Source: Candidatus Heimdallarchaeota archaeon (GTDB lineage: Archaea; Asgardarchaeota; Heimdallarchaeia; Hodarchaeales; S146-22). Taken from it: 21,120 nt of DNA. Numbering within the stretch: position 1 is the first letter of the stretch; each line of letters starts with the position of its first letter. The stretch lies in NCBI GenBank assembly GCA_015520535.1, contig WAPZ01000119.1, positions 1 through 21,120 of the forward strand. Direction: 5' to 3'. Shown one piece after another: positions 1 to 11,900 of the stretch. The notes under the pieces were generated by a model, which worked only from the letters and a program-made list of their open reading frames with translations, searched no databases and was not told the origin of the DNA. A program made the position numbers and the translations under genes.

Positions 1-4
1 CTTT

Positions 5-42
5 AAAGAAAAAAAGAAGATTGATATTGATAGAAAGAAAAA
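5..42 (-). terminator. Possible T-tract transcription terminator after the operon
   Basis: Read on the minus strand, the sequence after the TAG at 86-84 becomes pyrimidine-rich with a T5 run (42-38) and a T7 run (15-9). No stem-loop is seen, which fits archaeal T-tract termination rather than a bacterial hairpin. The remaining bases 43-83 hold nothing recognisable, and the next gene lies outside the window. Confidence 0.35.
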
Positions 43-83
43 TCGAATGGTTTTTGCGGCAAGAGAATTTTGTTTGTTTCACG

Positions 84-2915
84 CTATGTTTCTTCATCAT
101 TTCCTTTTTTTATCCTTATTTTACTTTTGATTTTTTCAGAAAGACCTTGTAATTTTCCTTTTTTATAGGCGATGAAAGATGCTGCGCCAACAGCAGAGCC
201 GCCACTAAGAAATACAATGCCACCGACAAGAATGGGATCAAGCGCCCAGATAGGAGTAATTGCCTCACTAGTTGGAAGAGTGTAAGGAATGGTATTCAGG
301 TTACCAGAAGGAAAGAGAGTTTCAGCCAGTCCGATTGTTATGTTAAGGGTGTAATTGGTTGCTACACCTTCAAATTGTAATACTTCTAAGTAGTAAAAGC
401 CCGTACTATTGATAATTTCTGTTAATTGAAACGTGGTGGTATTACTTTCTGCGAGTAGGTTGCCGTTGGCATCATAAAGGCGAAGTGTGAGATTTCCTTG
501 TGTAGTATTAAGGGTGGCAGTAGCAATGATTCCCTCAGTATTTTCAAGAAAAATCTTGTAAAAGTCAGCGTCACCAGGTCGAGATTTAAAAGTAGCAAGA
601 GATGCCGTTGTGGAAGCATTTATACTGTCCCAATTAGTAGCTTGGGAAAGATTATCATTGTCTTCGTATGGATCATCACTTTCATTGTATTGTATTTGAA
701 GGGTGTATCCAATGGAAGTTCCTTCCCACAATTGTAATCGGATATAATAAATGCCACTGTTAGTTACTGTAAGGTTAATCATTTCATTGCCCGTGTTTAT
801 GTTTTGAATGCTTTTATTCATTAATTGAAGTCCCGAATCATAGGTGTAGAGATCGATATCACCGGCAGCGGCATCAAATGTCACATTGATCCACAACGTT
901 TCACCGGCAAGGAGATAGACGTAATACCAATCTTCATCACCGGTACGAAGAATTAAGTCTTTAAAGATTCCTTCACCAGTAGCTTTGGCATTATTTTGAT
1001 TGTTGTTTGATTCAAAGCGGTCATCACTTTGATAGACTGTAATCGTCAAACTATAAGGAATGCCCGTGGTCGTAAAACTGGCAAAATCACCAACAATGCC
1101 TAAGAAAATCACACTATTTTCGGTTGCCACATAAGACAGCTCTTTAAACCCACCGACACCTTCAGTTTCGGCAATTTTTTTGAAGTCGGCATCACGTATT
1201 TCTATGTTAAGCGGACCCAAACTTTCATCAAAGGTTATGGTTGCTTGTAAAGAATCCCCTGCAATTAACGTCAAGAAAAAGTAATCATTATCATTTTTCC
1301 GTAAGAAAAGATCGGAATAGGTTTTATTTTCTGTTAAAAGTAGTTTTGCACTTTGTTGATCGTCATTATCTTCATAAATGTCATCCGGATCTTGTACCAA
1401 TATTGAGAGGTTATAATATCGCGGTTCATCGTTATTAGTACTATTGACCTTCAAATAAAAGGTTTGAATGCTTGACGTGTTTGAAAAGACTTCGTATTCG
1501 ATTAATTCCGTATTTTGTGTAGTTTCACTCATTCCGACCAAATATGGCTCGATGTTTGGGTAATTAGTGATGTCGGAGAACAAATAGAGATTTATATCAC
1601 TAAGACTGTGGAAAAAGTCAGCTGTTATTGTGATAGTTTGGAAATCTGTCGCATTAATACGATACCAATCAACATCCTTTTTGGAAATGTGAAGCCCTGC
1701 TCGTTCAAACGGATTGTTTGATATCCATGTACCATTAGTAGGATCATCATTATTCATTATGCCGTTATCTGTAACTTCTTGTTGAGTCCAATTAAGATTA
1801 TAAGGCAATAAACCAAGATAATTCTTGTTTATGGTTACAGTTTCAAATGGGTAAATGGAAGAATTAACGACAAGATAATAATAACCACTTTCTGGTGCGG
1901 TAAATTCTAGTGTGAGTTTTCTTGTTGAAAAATTTCTCCCGATTTCATAGGTAAAGAGCGTTCGGTTTGGAAAATAGACTTCTAAGGTTAGATTATCATA
2001 ATTAGGTGAGTTTATCCAAGCAACGTTCCAATAGTAATCCAAATTAATATTAACTATATTATTTTTAAACAAAAGAAGGGTAAATATATCCATAAATTGA
2101 TTATCTAATGGAGTTTCGGGATTTCGTGGTTGCGGAACCCAAACACTATCCACGGTGGCGTTAAGAAGTGTGGCAAATTCATCATAGTAGCCGGGCAACA
2201 GTTCCGTGGCGTGATCAAAATCGTTGGTTTCTTTAAGTATTGACGTAAGATCGTCATATATTGTTGTAAGTTCATATTCTAGCGTATCGCTTCCAAAAGT
2301 GTTTTTTGTCTGTTGATCTAACTCAATACCGATTATATAATATGACGTTGTTATGGGAAGGCCAATGAGTTTTATTGGGTTAAGGAATGAGGTAACGCTC
2401 CAGCCGGTTTTTAGAGGATGGTCAACCGTTTTTGTGGTGTTACTGATGACATTATAGGTATAGCTACCTAACGTGACGTTATAAAAATAATGATAAAGCG
2501 TTACATTTAACCCCACCGCAGTATGTGAGGCATTATACGCAATTAACAAGTCAAAATAAAACGTTGGATACGATTCCGTGAATTCAAAGGAATAGTAGTC
2601 TGTATCTGTCGTATTTAATGTCAAATTGGTAATTACATCATTAAATTTGGGTTGAATTGTGGAAGAAGTAGCTACTGTGTTAAAATCATCATTTGGCTCA
2701 TAGCTATCAGGTGTATAACCAGAGGCCACGGTTATCGGGGTAATTAAAAAATTATTGGGGGTTATGTTTTGCATCTGTGGAGCAGTGAATAAGCTTATTA
2801 GAACTAAAATGCCTAACCAAGTGCTAGTTATTACAACAAAGGATTGCATACTTTTCATTTTTTTCCCTCTTTTACTTGATACATTTCTTTTTCGTGTGTT
2901 TCCATGATTTTGCAT
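84..2915 (-). CDS. Membrane-anchored surface protein of tandem PPC-like beta-sandwich domains
   Basis: 943 residues, predicted to lie outside the cell and anchored in the membrane. A basic N-terminus precedes a hydrophobic signal/anchor segment at about residues 25-44. About six beta-sandwich units of the pre-peptidase C-terminal (PPC) type follow, at roughly 68-220, 228-360, 385-508, 510-630, 631-745 and 746-862. The first and last three carry the typical opening D-x-Y/F-E-x-N-D/N-x-x-x-x-A and a following D-x-D-(W/Y/F)-Y/F. A Thr/Pro-rich linker leads to one membrane helix (about 894-916) and a basic tail ending in acidic residues. I count about 32 N-x-S/T sequons and no cysteine. No catalytic domain is visible, so this is a stand-alone PPC array, probably for adhesion or ligand binding. 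The start at 2915 has a perfect AGGAGG nine bases upstream; Met20 (2858, weak GAGGG upstream) is the alternative and would shorten the basic N-region. It lies 3 bases after the upstream stop, so translational coupling is likely. Confidence 0.85.
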   Translation of the reverse strand: MQNHGNTRKRNVSSKRGKKMKSMQSFVVITSTWLGILVLISLFTAPQMQNITPNNFLITPITVASGYTPDSYEPNDDFNTVATSSTIQPKFNDVITNLTLNTTDTDYYSFEFTESYPTFYFDLLIAYNASHTAVGLNVTLYHYFYNVTLGSYTYNVISNTTKTVDHPLKTGWSVTSFLNPIKLIGLPITTSYYIIGIELDQQTKNTFGSDTLEYELTTIYDDLTSILKETNDFDHATELLPGYYDEFATLLNATVDSVWVPQPRNPETPLDNQFMDIFTLLLFKNNIVNINLDYYWNVAWINSPNYDNLTLEVYFPNRTLFTYEIGRNFSTRKLTLEFTAPESGYYYLVVNSSIYPFETVTINKNYLGLLPYNLNWTQQEVTDNGIMNNDDPTNGTWISNNPFERAGLHISKKDVDWYRINATDFQTITITADFFHSLSDINLYLFSDITNYPNIEPYLVGMSETTQNTELIEYEVFSNTSSIQTFYLKVNSTNNDEPRYYNLSILVQDPDDIYEDNDDQQSAKLLLTENKTYSDLFLRKNDNDYFFLTLIAGDSLQATITFDESLGPLNIEIRDADFKKIAETEGVGGFKELSYVATENSVIFLGIVGDFASFTTTGIPYSLTITVYQSDDRFESNNNQNNAKATGEGIFKDLILRTGDEDWYYVYLLAGETLWINVTFDAAAGDIDLYTYDSGLQLMNKSIQNINTGNEMINLTVTNSGIYYIRLQLWEGTSIGYTLQIQYNESDDPYEDNDNLSQATNWDSINASTTASLATFKSRPGDADFYKIFLENTEGIIATATLNTTQGNLTLRLYDANGNLLAESNTTTFQLTEIINSTGFYYLEVLQFEGVATNYTLNITIGLAETLFPSGNLNTIPYTLPTSEAITPIWALDPILVGGIVFLSGGSAVGAASFIAYKKGKLQGLSEKIKSKIRIKKGNDEET

Positions 2916-2918
2916 TCA

Positions 2919-5900
2919 TTAAAACCTCCTTGAACTATTATAGAAACCGTTGCTGTTCAAAATCCCTCTATCTTTTGCTGTAATATAGAAATTGTTGTAC
3001 ACAAGGGAGGAGCGCATAGATTTATGCTTTTTTTTCGGTTGTAACGTTTGTATTTTGATAAATAAAAGAAAAGAAAGCAAAATAAGAAATGACGATAGTG
3101 GTGTGGATATTTGATGGGTTACAGAGTGAGATTGTTCAGAGAAAGTGGGAGAGAATTTTGTTTTTGTCCTTGAATTGAAAAAAATGTGTCTTTTTTCGGT
3201 TTCAGCGGTAATAAGTACTTGGTTGGCATTTTGTTGTACAGATGTAGAAACTGCAGTTTTAAGAACAATTTGTGGCGGTATATTTTGTGATTCGTAGAGA
3301 TTAAGAATAAAGACACTGCCACTGAAGTCACCTGCCACTAAGTAGGGTGTGTTGCTTTGCATGATGTCGATAAAGTCATATGTTGTTATGGAAGCTAAGC
3401 TTGGTGAAAAAGTTATCCATGCAATGTTGATGGTGGTCAATGAGTTACCAAATTCAATTCCATAAAGTAAATGACCGTTACTAATGATAACTTCTGGGTA
3501 TCCGTTTCCGTTTGTGTCAATACTTCCTAAGGGAATTGTACGTCCATTAAATTTATGCAAAGCATTCGAATCTTCATAAGAGAGTATGTCCCAAGCCGTG
3601 GTAGTCGAAATATTTATTGTAAAGACAGAAGCACCCATGGTTTGAACAAGTACTTCATCATTTCCGGTATTGTCGATGTTAAAGGCATCCATTCGTCCAA
3701 TTTTGAGTGCCAAGGATTTGAATGAGGTATCATCAAAGGTGATATCACGGGTCAAAGTTGATTGAAGTTTTTGCTCGTGGATTGGATATAAAAATAACTG
3801 GTTTGGATCCCCTTGATAGCCAGCTACAACTAACTCTTTCGTGAGTTTTAGGTTAACGTGTGTCTTATTTAATCGTGCAACTATAAAGTCATCAATGCCG
3901 TCATTACCAAAGAAGTTTCCAACAGCCCAATCAAGTGCTTCACTGGCGAAAAATCGACTTACAGAGATAAACGTATTTGTGGCACGTGTTCCAAAATCCA
4001 ACACATATACACCTTTCTTTTGCATGAAAATTGCAATTGAATTCCGCTCATTTGAAGTACTACTATAATCAATGAGTTTTAAATCCGTCACCGGCTGATT
4101 AATTGTAAACTCTTTGAGTATGGTTACTTTGCCTATAGTTCCTTGGCTATCTAAAGCCATTGTGAATCCGCGCCATTTGCCAAGAATCCCCGCCGCGATA
4201 ATTTCGGTCGTTCCATCATTGTCAAAATCTTTTATCACAAGATGTGTGGCTTTATGACTGGGAATGACTCCCCACCACAAAATTAAGCCCGTGTGTCCAT
4301 CCAACGCATAATATCGGTTGTCTTTTTGTGCATATACCACGTCATCTACGCCATCGTTATTTAAATCACCAGTAGCAAATGCAGTAACTGTTGTTAAGGC
4401 ACGTGTTTTCCATACGGTTTGTTGTGTAAGACCGTTATAAGCTATGATGTCATTTCGGCTATTAACAACAATAAAGTCATTAGCTTGAGTATCACCTACA
4501 AGATTGGCACGTTCAATGAAAGTGATAGCGTGTTTGGTCTCGATTCTTGTAATTAATGTATTCTTAGCGTCTGGACTAAATACTTTCGTGTTTGGTGTGA
4601 TTGTAGTGGTTGTTTTACCCATATTTTTGAATGCAACGAGAGTTCCTTTCTCAGTAACGCCGAATGCCAGAATATGTATAGAATTATTGCCCGCAGTGGC
4701 TTCAATAGGCACAAAAGTGGGGGTCACACTGTACAAAGAACTATTGAATACGGTCTGAGGTCCATGGTCGGCTTGATACCATTGAAGGTCACCCTTGTTA
4801 TTTAAGGCATAAGCTCCATATGGTGCATCGTGTGGAAAGGCTGTGCTTGTGCTTTTCGACATTAACCGATCTTTAAATGCGGGTGCGTCAACTAAAACTA
4901 ACACATTTTGGTTCACTGAGTTTTCTGCTTGATGAGAGGGTTGTTGAACAACATCGAGTGCCGATTCGCCAAAAAATGTATACTGCCACGCAAATTTTCC
5001 GGTGGTTTTGTCAATTGCTAGTAACGTAGCTCCGTCTGCATCACCAAAGTAAAAATCATCCATGAAAAAGCGTACTGGATATTGTGGTACCTTTGAGATG
5101 GTAATAATTACATGATCTATTGGTGTAGATTTAGATATAAACCGAACTGGGATCGTTTTGTTTGTTTCTTTGACAAAAATGCTACCTAAAAGTTGGTCAT
5201 CACTGCTATAGGAATTAATGATTAGACTGAGGTTTCCATTATCACCTATCGTATTTACGTCGGGATAAAGAAAGAATTGAAGATATTCAGTGGGATTTGT
5301 TAAGTTAATTCGCATACTTAAACGAACACTCGTTCCTATAACATAAAAGGCACTGTAGATTGCGATTTCTCCGGAACCACCCATACCAGCAAAGCCATCG
5401 GATTTGTTTATAAAAGCTGCATTTTCAAAGACAATTTCATTGGAGTAATTGCTACTCACAACTGTTAGAGGTGTTGCATCTTCAAAGTTTAAATACGTTC
5501 TATTCGGTTTAGTCATTAAGAAGGCTAACGTTTTAGTGTCTGTAGCAACATTCGTGCTTGTTGTATGGAATTCGTCATAGGAACCAGAAAACATAGCTTG
5601 ATTGTTGAAAGAAAGTCCCGTAAATTCGCTAAGCGTTTTGTTCCAAAGTTCTATTGCAGTTAAATTTCCGTATGGGAAGTCGTAGGCATATATTCTCCCA
5701 TAGCTAGCAAGTAATAGTTCTTCATTGCTGTCACTATCAAGATTAGCACTTACGGAAACTACTGTGCTTGCAAAGTTGGCTACGGTTTCACTATTGCCAT
5801 TTATATCATAAATCAAATATTGGTAGATGTTTGTTGCCACTACGATGTTAGGAACCACGGACGAGGTTATAAAAGCAAATTGCGCAGAAGTTGCGGTATT

Positions 5901-8900
5901 TGGCGCTAAAGGTCTTGTCCAGTTAAGATTTGCTCCATCTAAAAAGTAAAGCTCATTCGCAGCTACTAGAATAAAGGAAGTTTGTGGTGCCGTGGGGTTC
6001 GGGAGCACCTGTAAAATTGGTGGGGTAGTCGGAAAATCAGAATTTATGTCAAATTTAGCCACAACGAAAAAGTTTGTCCCGTTAATAATGTATAATTTTT
6101 CTGAGGTAAGGGCAACAATGTCTGGAACGTTGTCACCAGTTACAAACGCTGTTTGAAGGGAAACCACGGGACTTGCGCCCACCACAATCGAAACAATATT
6201 ATTAAACAATGTTTCTGCATTTGTAGAGGTATTAAGGGAATAAACTTTCACGAAATGGAGCCCAGAGGAGCTATTTTCAAAATCGCCCACTACCACTTCT
6301 GGAACACCGTCAAGGTCAAAGTCTGCCGTTGTAATTACGGAATTTCTATTATTTGTTCGGTTTAGCGCCGGGTCGGCCCACGTGTGTGACGCTGCTTGAA
6401 GTTGTAATTGAATTTGTTGATTTGAATACGGAGTCCCAAACGCTGAACTAGCGAGTTCATAGGAAAACACATTTCCATATCTGGTACTCACAATTAATTC
6501 GGGATATTGATTTCCATTTCCGTCAAAAATAGCTACGTCAGTAATTTGGTGCTCATATAATGGTGAACTCCATTTTTGCATATAAAATGCAAATTGTAAG
6601 GGCGTTTGGTCAGTATAATTTAAAGCACCGCTATTGCTAATTTCATATAAAAACGCTTGATTTGATGAACTAACGAACACTTCACGGCGACCATCACTAT
6701 CTGAATCACCTACCGCTATATTTTTTGCTTGCATTAGATCATAATTGATCCAATCGGAGGTTGGATTCGTGCCGATCATGATGTTAGTCGTTGATCCTAG
6801 CACAAGATCACCAAAGGTTGGTATGTTCAAGTTAATAGTCGTTGGGAGATTTAGTGGCGATACTAAGCCTCCACCGGAAAGGGGTTGCGTCACAAGATTA
6901 GTTGCTGTGTTATAAATTGGAGAAAGTGTATTTAGTGTGAACTGGTTGGACGTACGCGGTTGAATGGTGTTGAAACTTAGGGTACTAAGACTATTAATGC
7001 TAAAACCATTGTAATTGCTTCCTAAACTCGGACCTAAATTATTATTAGTAATTGTTGCACTGAACGTGGAAAAACTCGTGTCAGTTACTGCTTGCCATCC
7101 GTTAGAAACAAAATTGCCGACAGAAAGTGTGGTACGGTCATTTTTTAAGGTGGCACCATTTGTTTTATACGTCCCCGTGAGGTTATTTTTTCGCGGTATC
7201 AGTTGGGTTTTTCCGTTTTTTGTAGCATCAGTCCCACTTTCGAATTCTTGGTGAATGACAAAAGTATATGTGAATCCACCCGCTATACGACCGGTGATTG
7301 ACGGTGCTCTGTAACGAACATTGGAAATGGGAATTAAAGGCACTTCATTTGCATTTGTCGACGCATTTGCTGGGAAAACGAAGATTGGAATGTAAAAAGA
7401 CCCGCTTGCCAGCCATCCCATGTAGTTAGGAATCGTCGCAAGTTTTTCTGGGGTTCTCCATTCACGAGAATTTCTTTTTTGGTAACTCATTTTTATAGAA
7501 CCCGTGCCTTCTGAATTAAGAGATTCGAATATCACGATTGGTGTTTTATCGGCGGTGTACAGTTGGGAAAGATCCGGTGAAATATCATCACTGCCATCTA
7601 CGGTAATCCTATTAATGGATAATAATCTCAAGTTGTCCCAATATGTCAAATTTCCTTTGAAAGTAGCCACCCAAATGTCATAATCAGGTTTTTCTTCTTT
7701 ATAAAGCATACCAGAAAAAACTACGATAATTTCATCTGTTTTCCTATTGTAACGAACATCATGCTGATAAACGAAAAAGTCGTTAGTTGTGGCATTGTAA
7801 CCACTGTTAATTGCTGTAAAGTTGGCAATGTAAATCCATTTATCAATGTATGCGTTAAAATCAATATAATTGATATAACGACGATAAATGTAAATTTGAT
7901 TATCTGTAGTGTTTACAAAAGAGACAACATATATTGAGTAGAACGAGTTAAATCCTACTACATTATGTGGATATATCCAAATCGCCGGTGACGTCAATAA
8001 TTGGTTAGCTGGATTATCTACAAGGCCATACGTGGGAATAGTTGTCGATGCTACTGCTTTGAAGCCTTGCCATGTAAGGTCAATTGTATTTAAGTACGCA
8101 AACATAATTACAACAGTAGTTTCGCCATTTTTAGCCAATACCGCTCTCCATGTAAGGTAGATAGAACCAGTATAATTTTCTTGAACCAAATCTGGTTGTG
8201 TTTCTACTTGTCGGGGATAATTGAAGCCCAACGTTGAATACGTGAAACTGTCGGTGATTGAACCGTGATTTATCCACGTTTTTCCACCATCGCGGCTAGT
8301 TTGCCAAAATAGTCTATCTGTTCGTGCATCTACGGCTAGTTGAATTAAGGTCCCTGCTGGAAGACCATGTGTTCCATTGAAATAATTGCTGTCTCTTTCT
8401 AACTCTAACAGTGCGGTGTCAGCTTCATTAATTTGTTGAGCTGTGGAAGCATAGTCCCACATTTGATGTACATTACTGATATATGGATAGTTTGGGGAAC
8501 TACTTATCGTACTGACGATCTGGTATTCATAACCCGTGCTACAATTGACAAAACATGGTGGTGAGGCATAGAATTCATAGATATCGATTCCCTTACTGTG
8601 ACCAACAATTAACTCAACATTGCCGTCGTAATCTTGATCATCCACTGTTATATCATATATGGGATTGAAAAGCATTCGATTGGGCGCCAAAAGCCCTTTA
8701 TATTGAAATGTTCCCATAATATTGGTTAAAATTGCGGTCCACCCATGAACATGACCCCATGCTGTTTTATTTTCACCACCAAGTACAATTTCCGTGTAAC
8801 CGTCCCGATTTAAATCGGCTACTACAATGGTATTGATGGTATAAGTAAAACGACTGAGATCAAAGATCACATCGCGGAACTTCATTAAATATGGATTTCC

Positions 8901-11900
8901 TGGAAGGAAATAGTGACCGAAGGATTGAGGAATTTCATCACTTTTTAAGAATACCTCTTTAAATCCAATTGCATTAGTTCCTTCATCATTAAGTACAGCC
9001 TCGAAAATGAGCATAAACGGTCCAAGTGCTACTAAAAATTCTCCACGTCCGTTATGATCAAGATCGTTTCCTGCTGCTAACACACTAATTTCGCTCACAT
9101 CTAATATGTTAGCAGACACATATCCAAAAAGATTGTAATATAAGTCTGTGGTCCAGACAAGACGATAGGTGTCATCTTGTTTTTGTGCTTCAAATACCCA
9201 AAGAGAAAGCCCTGCCGCCGCAACTATTTCCTGATAGCCGTCATTATCCATATCAACTCCTGCTATGAGCGCAGTTACATGACTCCAGAGTGGTTGATAA
9301 AAGGAACCACTGATTCCCGTGAATTTTTCGTTATAATAGGGTGATTTGTCTTGTAAACGGTATTGAATAAGGTCCGGGGACCTAAATGCCCTTTTATATG
9401 TGTTATTGTTTAAATGTTCGAATGCATATACATTGTTGTCGAAATCACCAATTATAATTTCGTTTTTTCCATCATTATCAAGATCTCCATAACTGATAGT
9501 AGCTGTCCACTTTTGTAGCTGTTCCTCAGACGTCCAAACCTGAAATACATGATAGCCAAAGTTTAAGAGTTGTCCATCGGTGGTGGCCGCTCCTTTTTTG
9601 AGATTAAATTCAAGCCAAATCACCTTGGGGTTGACACCAATTAGGAGGCTGTTATGGTGGGAATAATCAGCTTCAAAACGCATTAGTTTATTAGTATTGT
9701 TATTAAATGTCATCATATAGCTTATTACTTGTTTTTTGTTCGTTTGGAAAATGAATTGTGGCATCATGTATCCATTGACGGCAAAATTTGATGCTACTTT
9801 TGAATTGCTGAAAAGTTTCCGTTTTTCTTGCCATATTGGGTGTTTTATCGTTCCGACGTTTTCCCAGTATGTCATACCGGTTTTTGTGTAGAAGCTTACT
9901 ACTAAATCCTTATCGCCATCTTGATCAAAGTCAATTAATTGTGATTTCCCATATTCTATGTTTGCTTTATCATTAATTTCTTTAAAGTAGTTTAAATCTA
10001 ATGACCATGTATCATCGCCTAAATTTCTTATTAAATAGACTTTACCATTCGTGAGGATAATATCTTGGAGCCCGTCATTATCAACATCCACGAGAGAAAG
10101 ATACGGGAGTTTTTCACCGTTTCTGAGGAGATCATAGAGATTTCCACTAAGTTCATGCTCGATTAGACTATATTTTCTTTCGTAAGCCTCGTTTAATCCT
10201 TTTGACTTCCATACATCTAGAAGATATGTATTGGGACCACTTGGATCGATGTCATTACCACCATAGAGGCTTTGAGCTCCAATTAAGAGGAATTCTGGAA
10301 AGGGTGCGGGATTACGAAAATGCTTTGTTTTGGCGTCATCAATGGTGCTTAAACTTGCAAATGCTATTGAAAGACGATCAAACCCACGTACCGCATAATA
10401 TGTGTTTACTGCACCGAAATATTGCTGTGTCATAGTTGAACTAGCGGAATACGATTCAGTATCGGTGGTTTTAAGCACTAACAATGAAACGTTGCTTAAA
10501 CTAAGAACGATTTCTCGTGGGAATCCTTCAAAAACGTTTTCTCCTATAGCAAGGCTTTTTCCTTCTAAATTAACAAGACTATAATCGATGAGTTTCATGT
10601 TATTAAACGCAGCAGATCCTAAATCAATTATATCAGCAGTATTTTGACGGTAAAGCCATGTAGGAAGACGACCAACTGATTTGACCTCTGTCATTGCCCA
10701 AATATTATTTTTAAGGCTAAAACTTTCATTTTCATATGAACCCCAGATTTGCTCTAAACGTTCCACCGTATCATTATAGTTGAAGGCATACAACCGTCCA
10801 TCAACGGTTCCAACAATTACTTTTTGGGGTTCATTAATTCCATCAAGTGATTTTGCATAGTCTAAATCTAAAGAAGCAATTGTAATTGCGGTAGCTGTAT
10901 CCAAAGGACGATATACTGTTGTGGTAAAGATTGCATCTAAGTTATAGACCCCCTCAGTAAACGTGAGGCGAAGATAGCGGATTTTCTCTAACTTGTATGT
11001 AGCAAGAAAAGGATCAAGATCGATATAGAGCAGACTATGAGTCCCCACATCACCTGTAGTCTTAAACGAAGTTTTGGGGATAGTGTACCAACTACTTAAA
11101 TCGTTTGAGGCTTCTATAGAGAACTGATCGGGATTTAGGATGTTGGTATCGTCAAAGTACAAAATAAGCTCATATCCGTAGGTATTTAATTGGGTCGCAA
11201 CTCTTCCATCGCCAGTTGCTTCTTCATCCTTTCCAAAGTCTACAATTGCCGAAGCTGTACCACCGGTGGCGTCAAAGGTAGTCATTTTCCCATCAGCGGA
11301 TTGTGCGATACTGGTGTTATAAGGATACGGCGGTTGGAGTGTTGGCGGATAGTCATATGGTTCTGAATATGTGGTGGCCCCATATTTTGAATACACATTG
11401 CCACTTGAATTAATCATCCAATCTACCCAGTGATCTAAGGGGTATGCTCCGCTGGTTTCCCATGTTTCGAATAGTCGTGTCAATTTATTGATAAAATAAC
11501 CATTGGTCGTCGAATAATCTAAGGAATATGCACCTTGTCCCTGAGCAATAAAAGCAACTTCATCATCAAACGGATTTTCATCAAGATCGCCTACAGTTAA
11601 CTGATAAATGGGATTCCACATGAGATTTTCCGTAGAGTAAACTTTCCGGTAGACATTATCTTGTGTTAAGGGATAAGGTTGCCCATTAATTGGAATTACT
11701 ACTCCGGCATTTTCCAAAATGAGTACTGTGCCATTTGTTAATCCAACAAAAACTTCGGGTAAGCCATCACCGTCTACGTCCCCAGAATTCAATGATGTAA
11801 CTGGTGCACCAACGTTATAGCGGAATACTTGGCGATAATCAATCCAATGATCTGAACTGAACGGATACCCAGAATGTTCTAAATATTCATACCAATAGAC

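Noticed and set aside
156..236. An archaeosortase-type (PGF-CTERM) or LPXTG sorting signal at the C-terminus of the last protein.
   Set aside because: No PGF or LPXTG motif precedes the helix; the helix is followed by a 26-residue basic tail typical of a permanent membrane anchor.
8274..8297. Calling the 3254-residue protein a sialidase.
   Set aside because: Only a single clear Asp-box is seen and the catalytic Arg triad was not identified; Asp-boxes occur in many non-enzymatic propellers.
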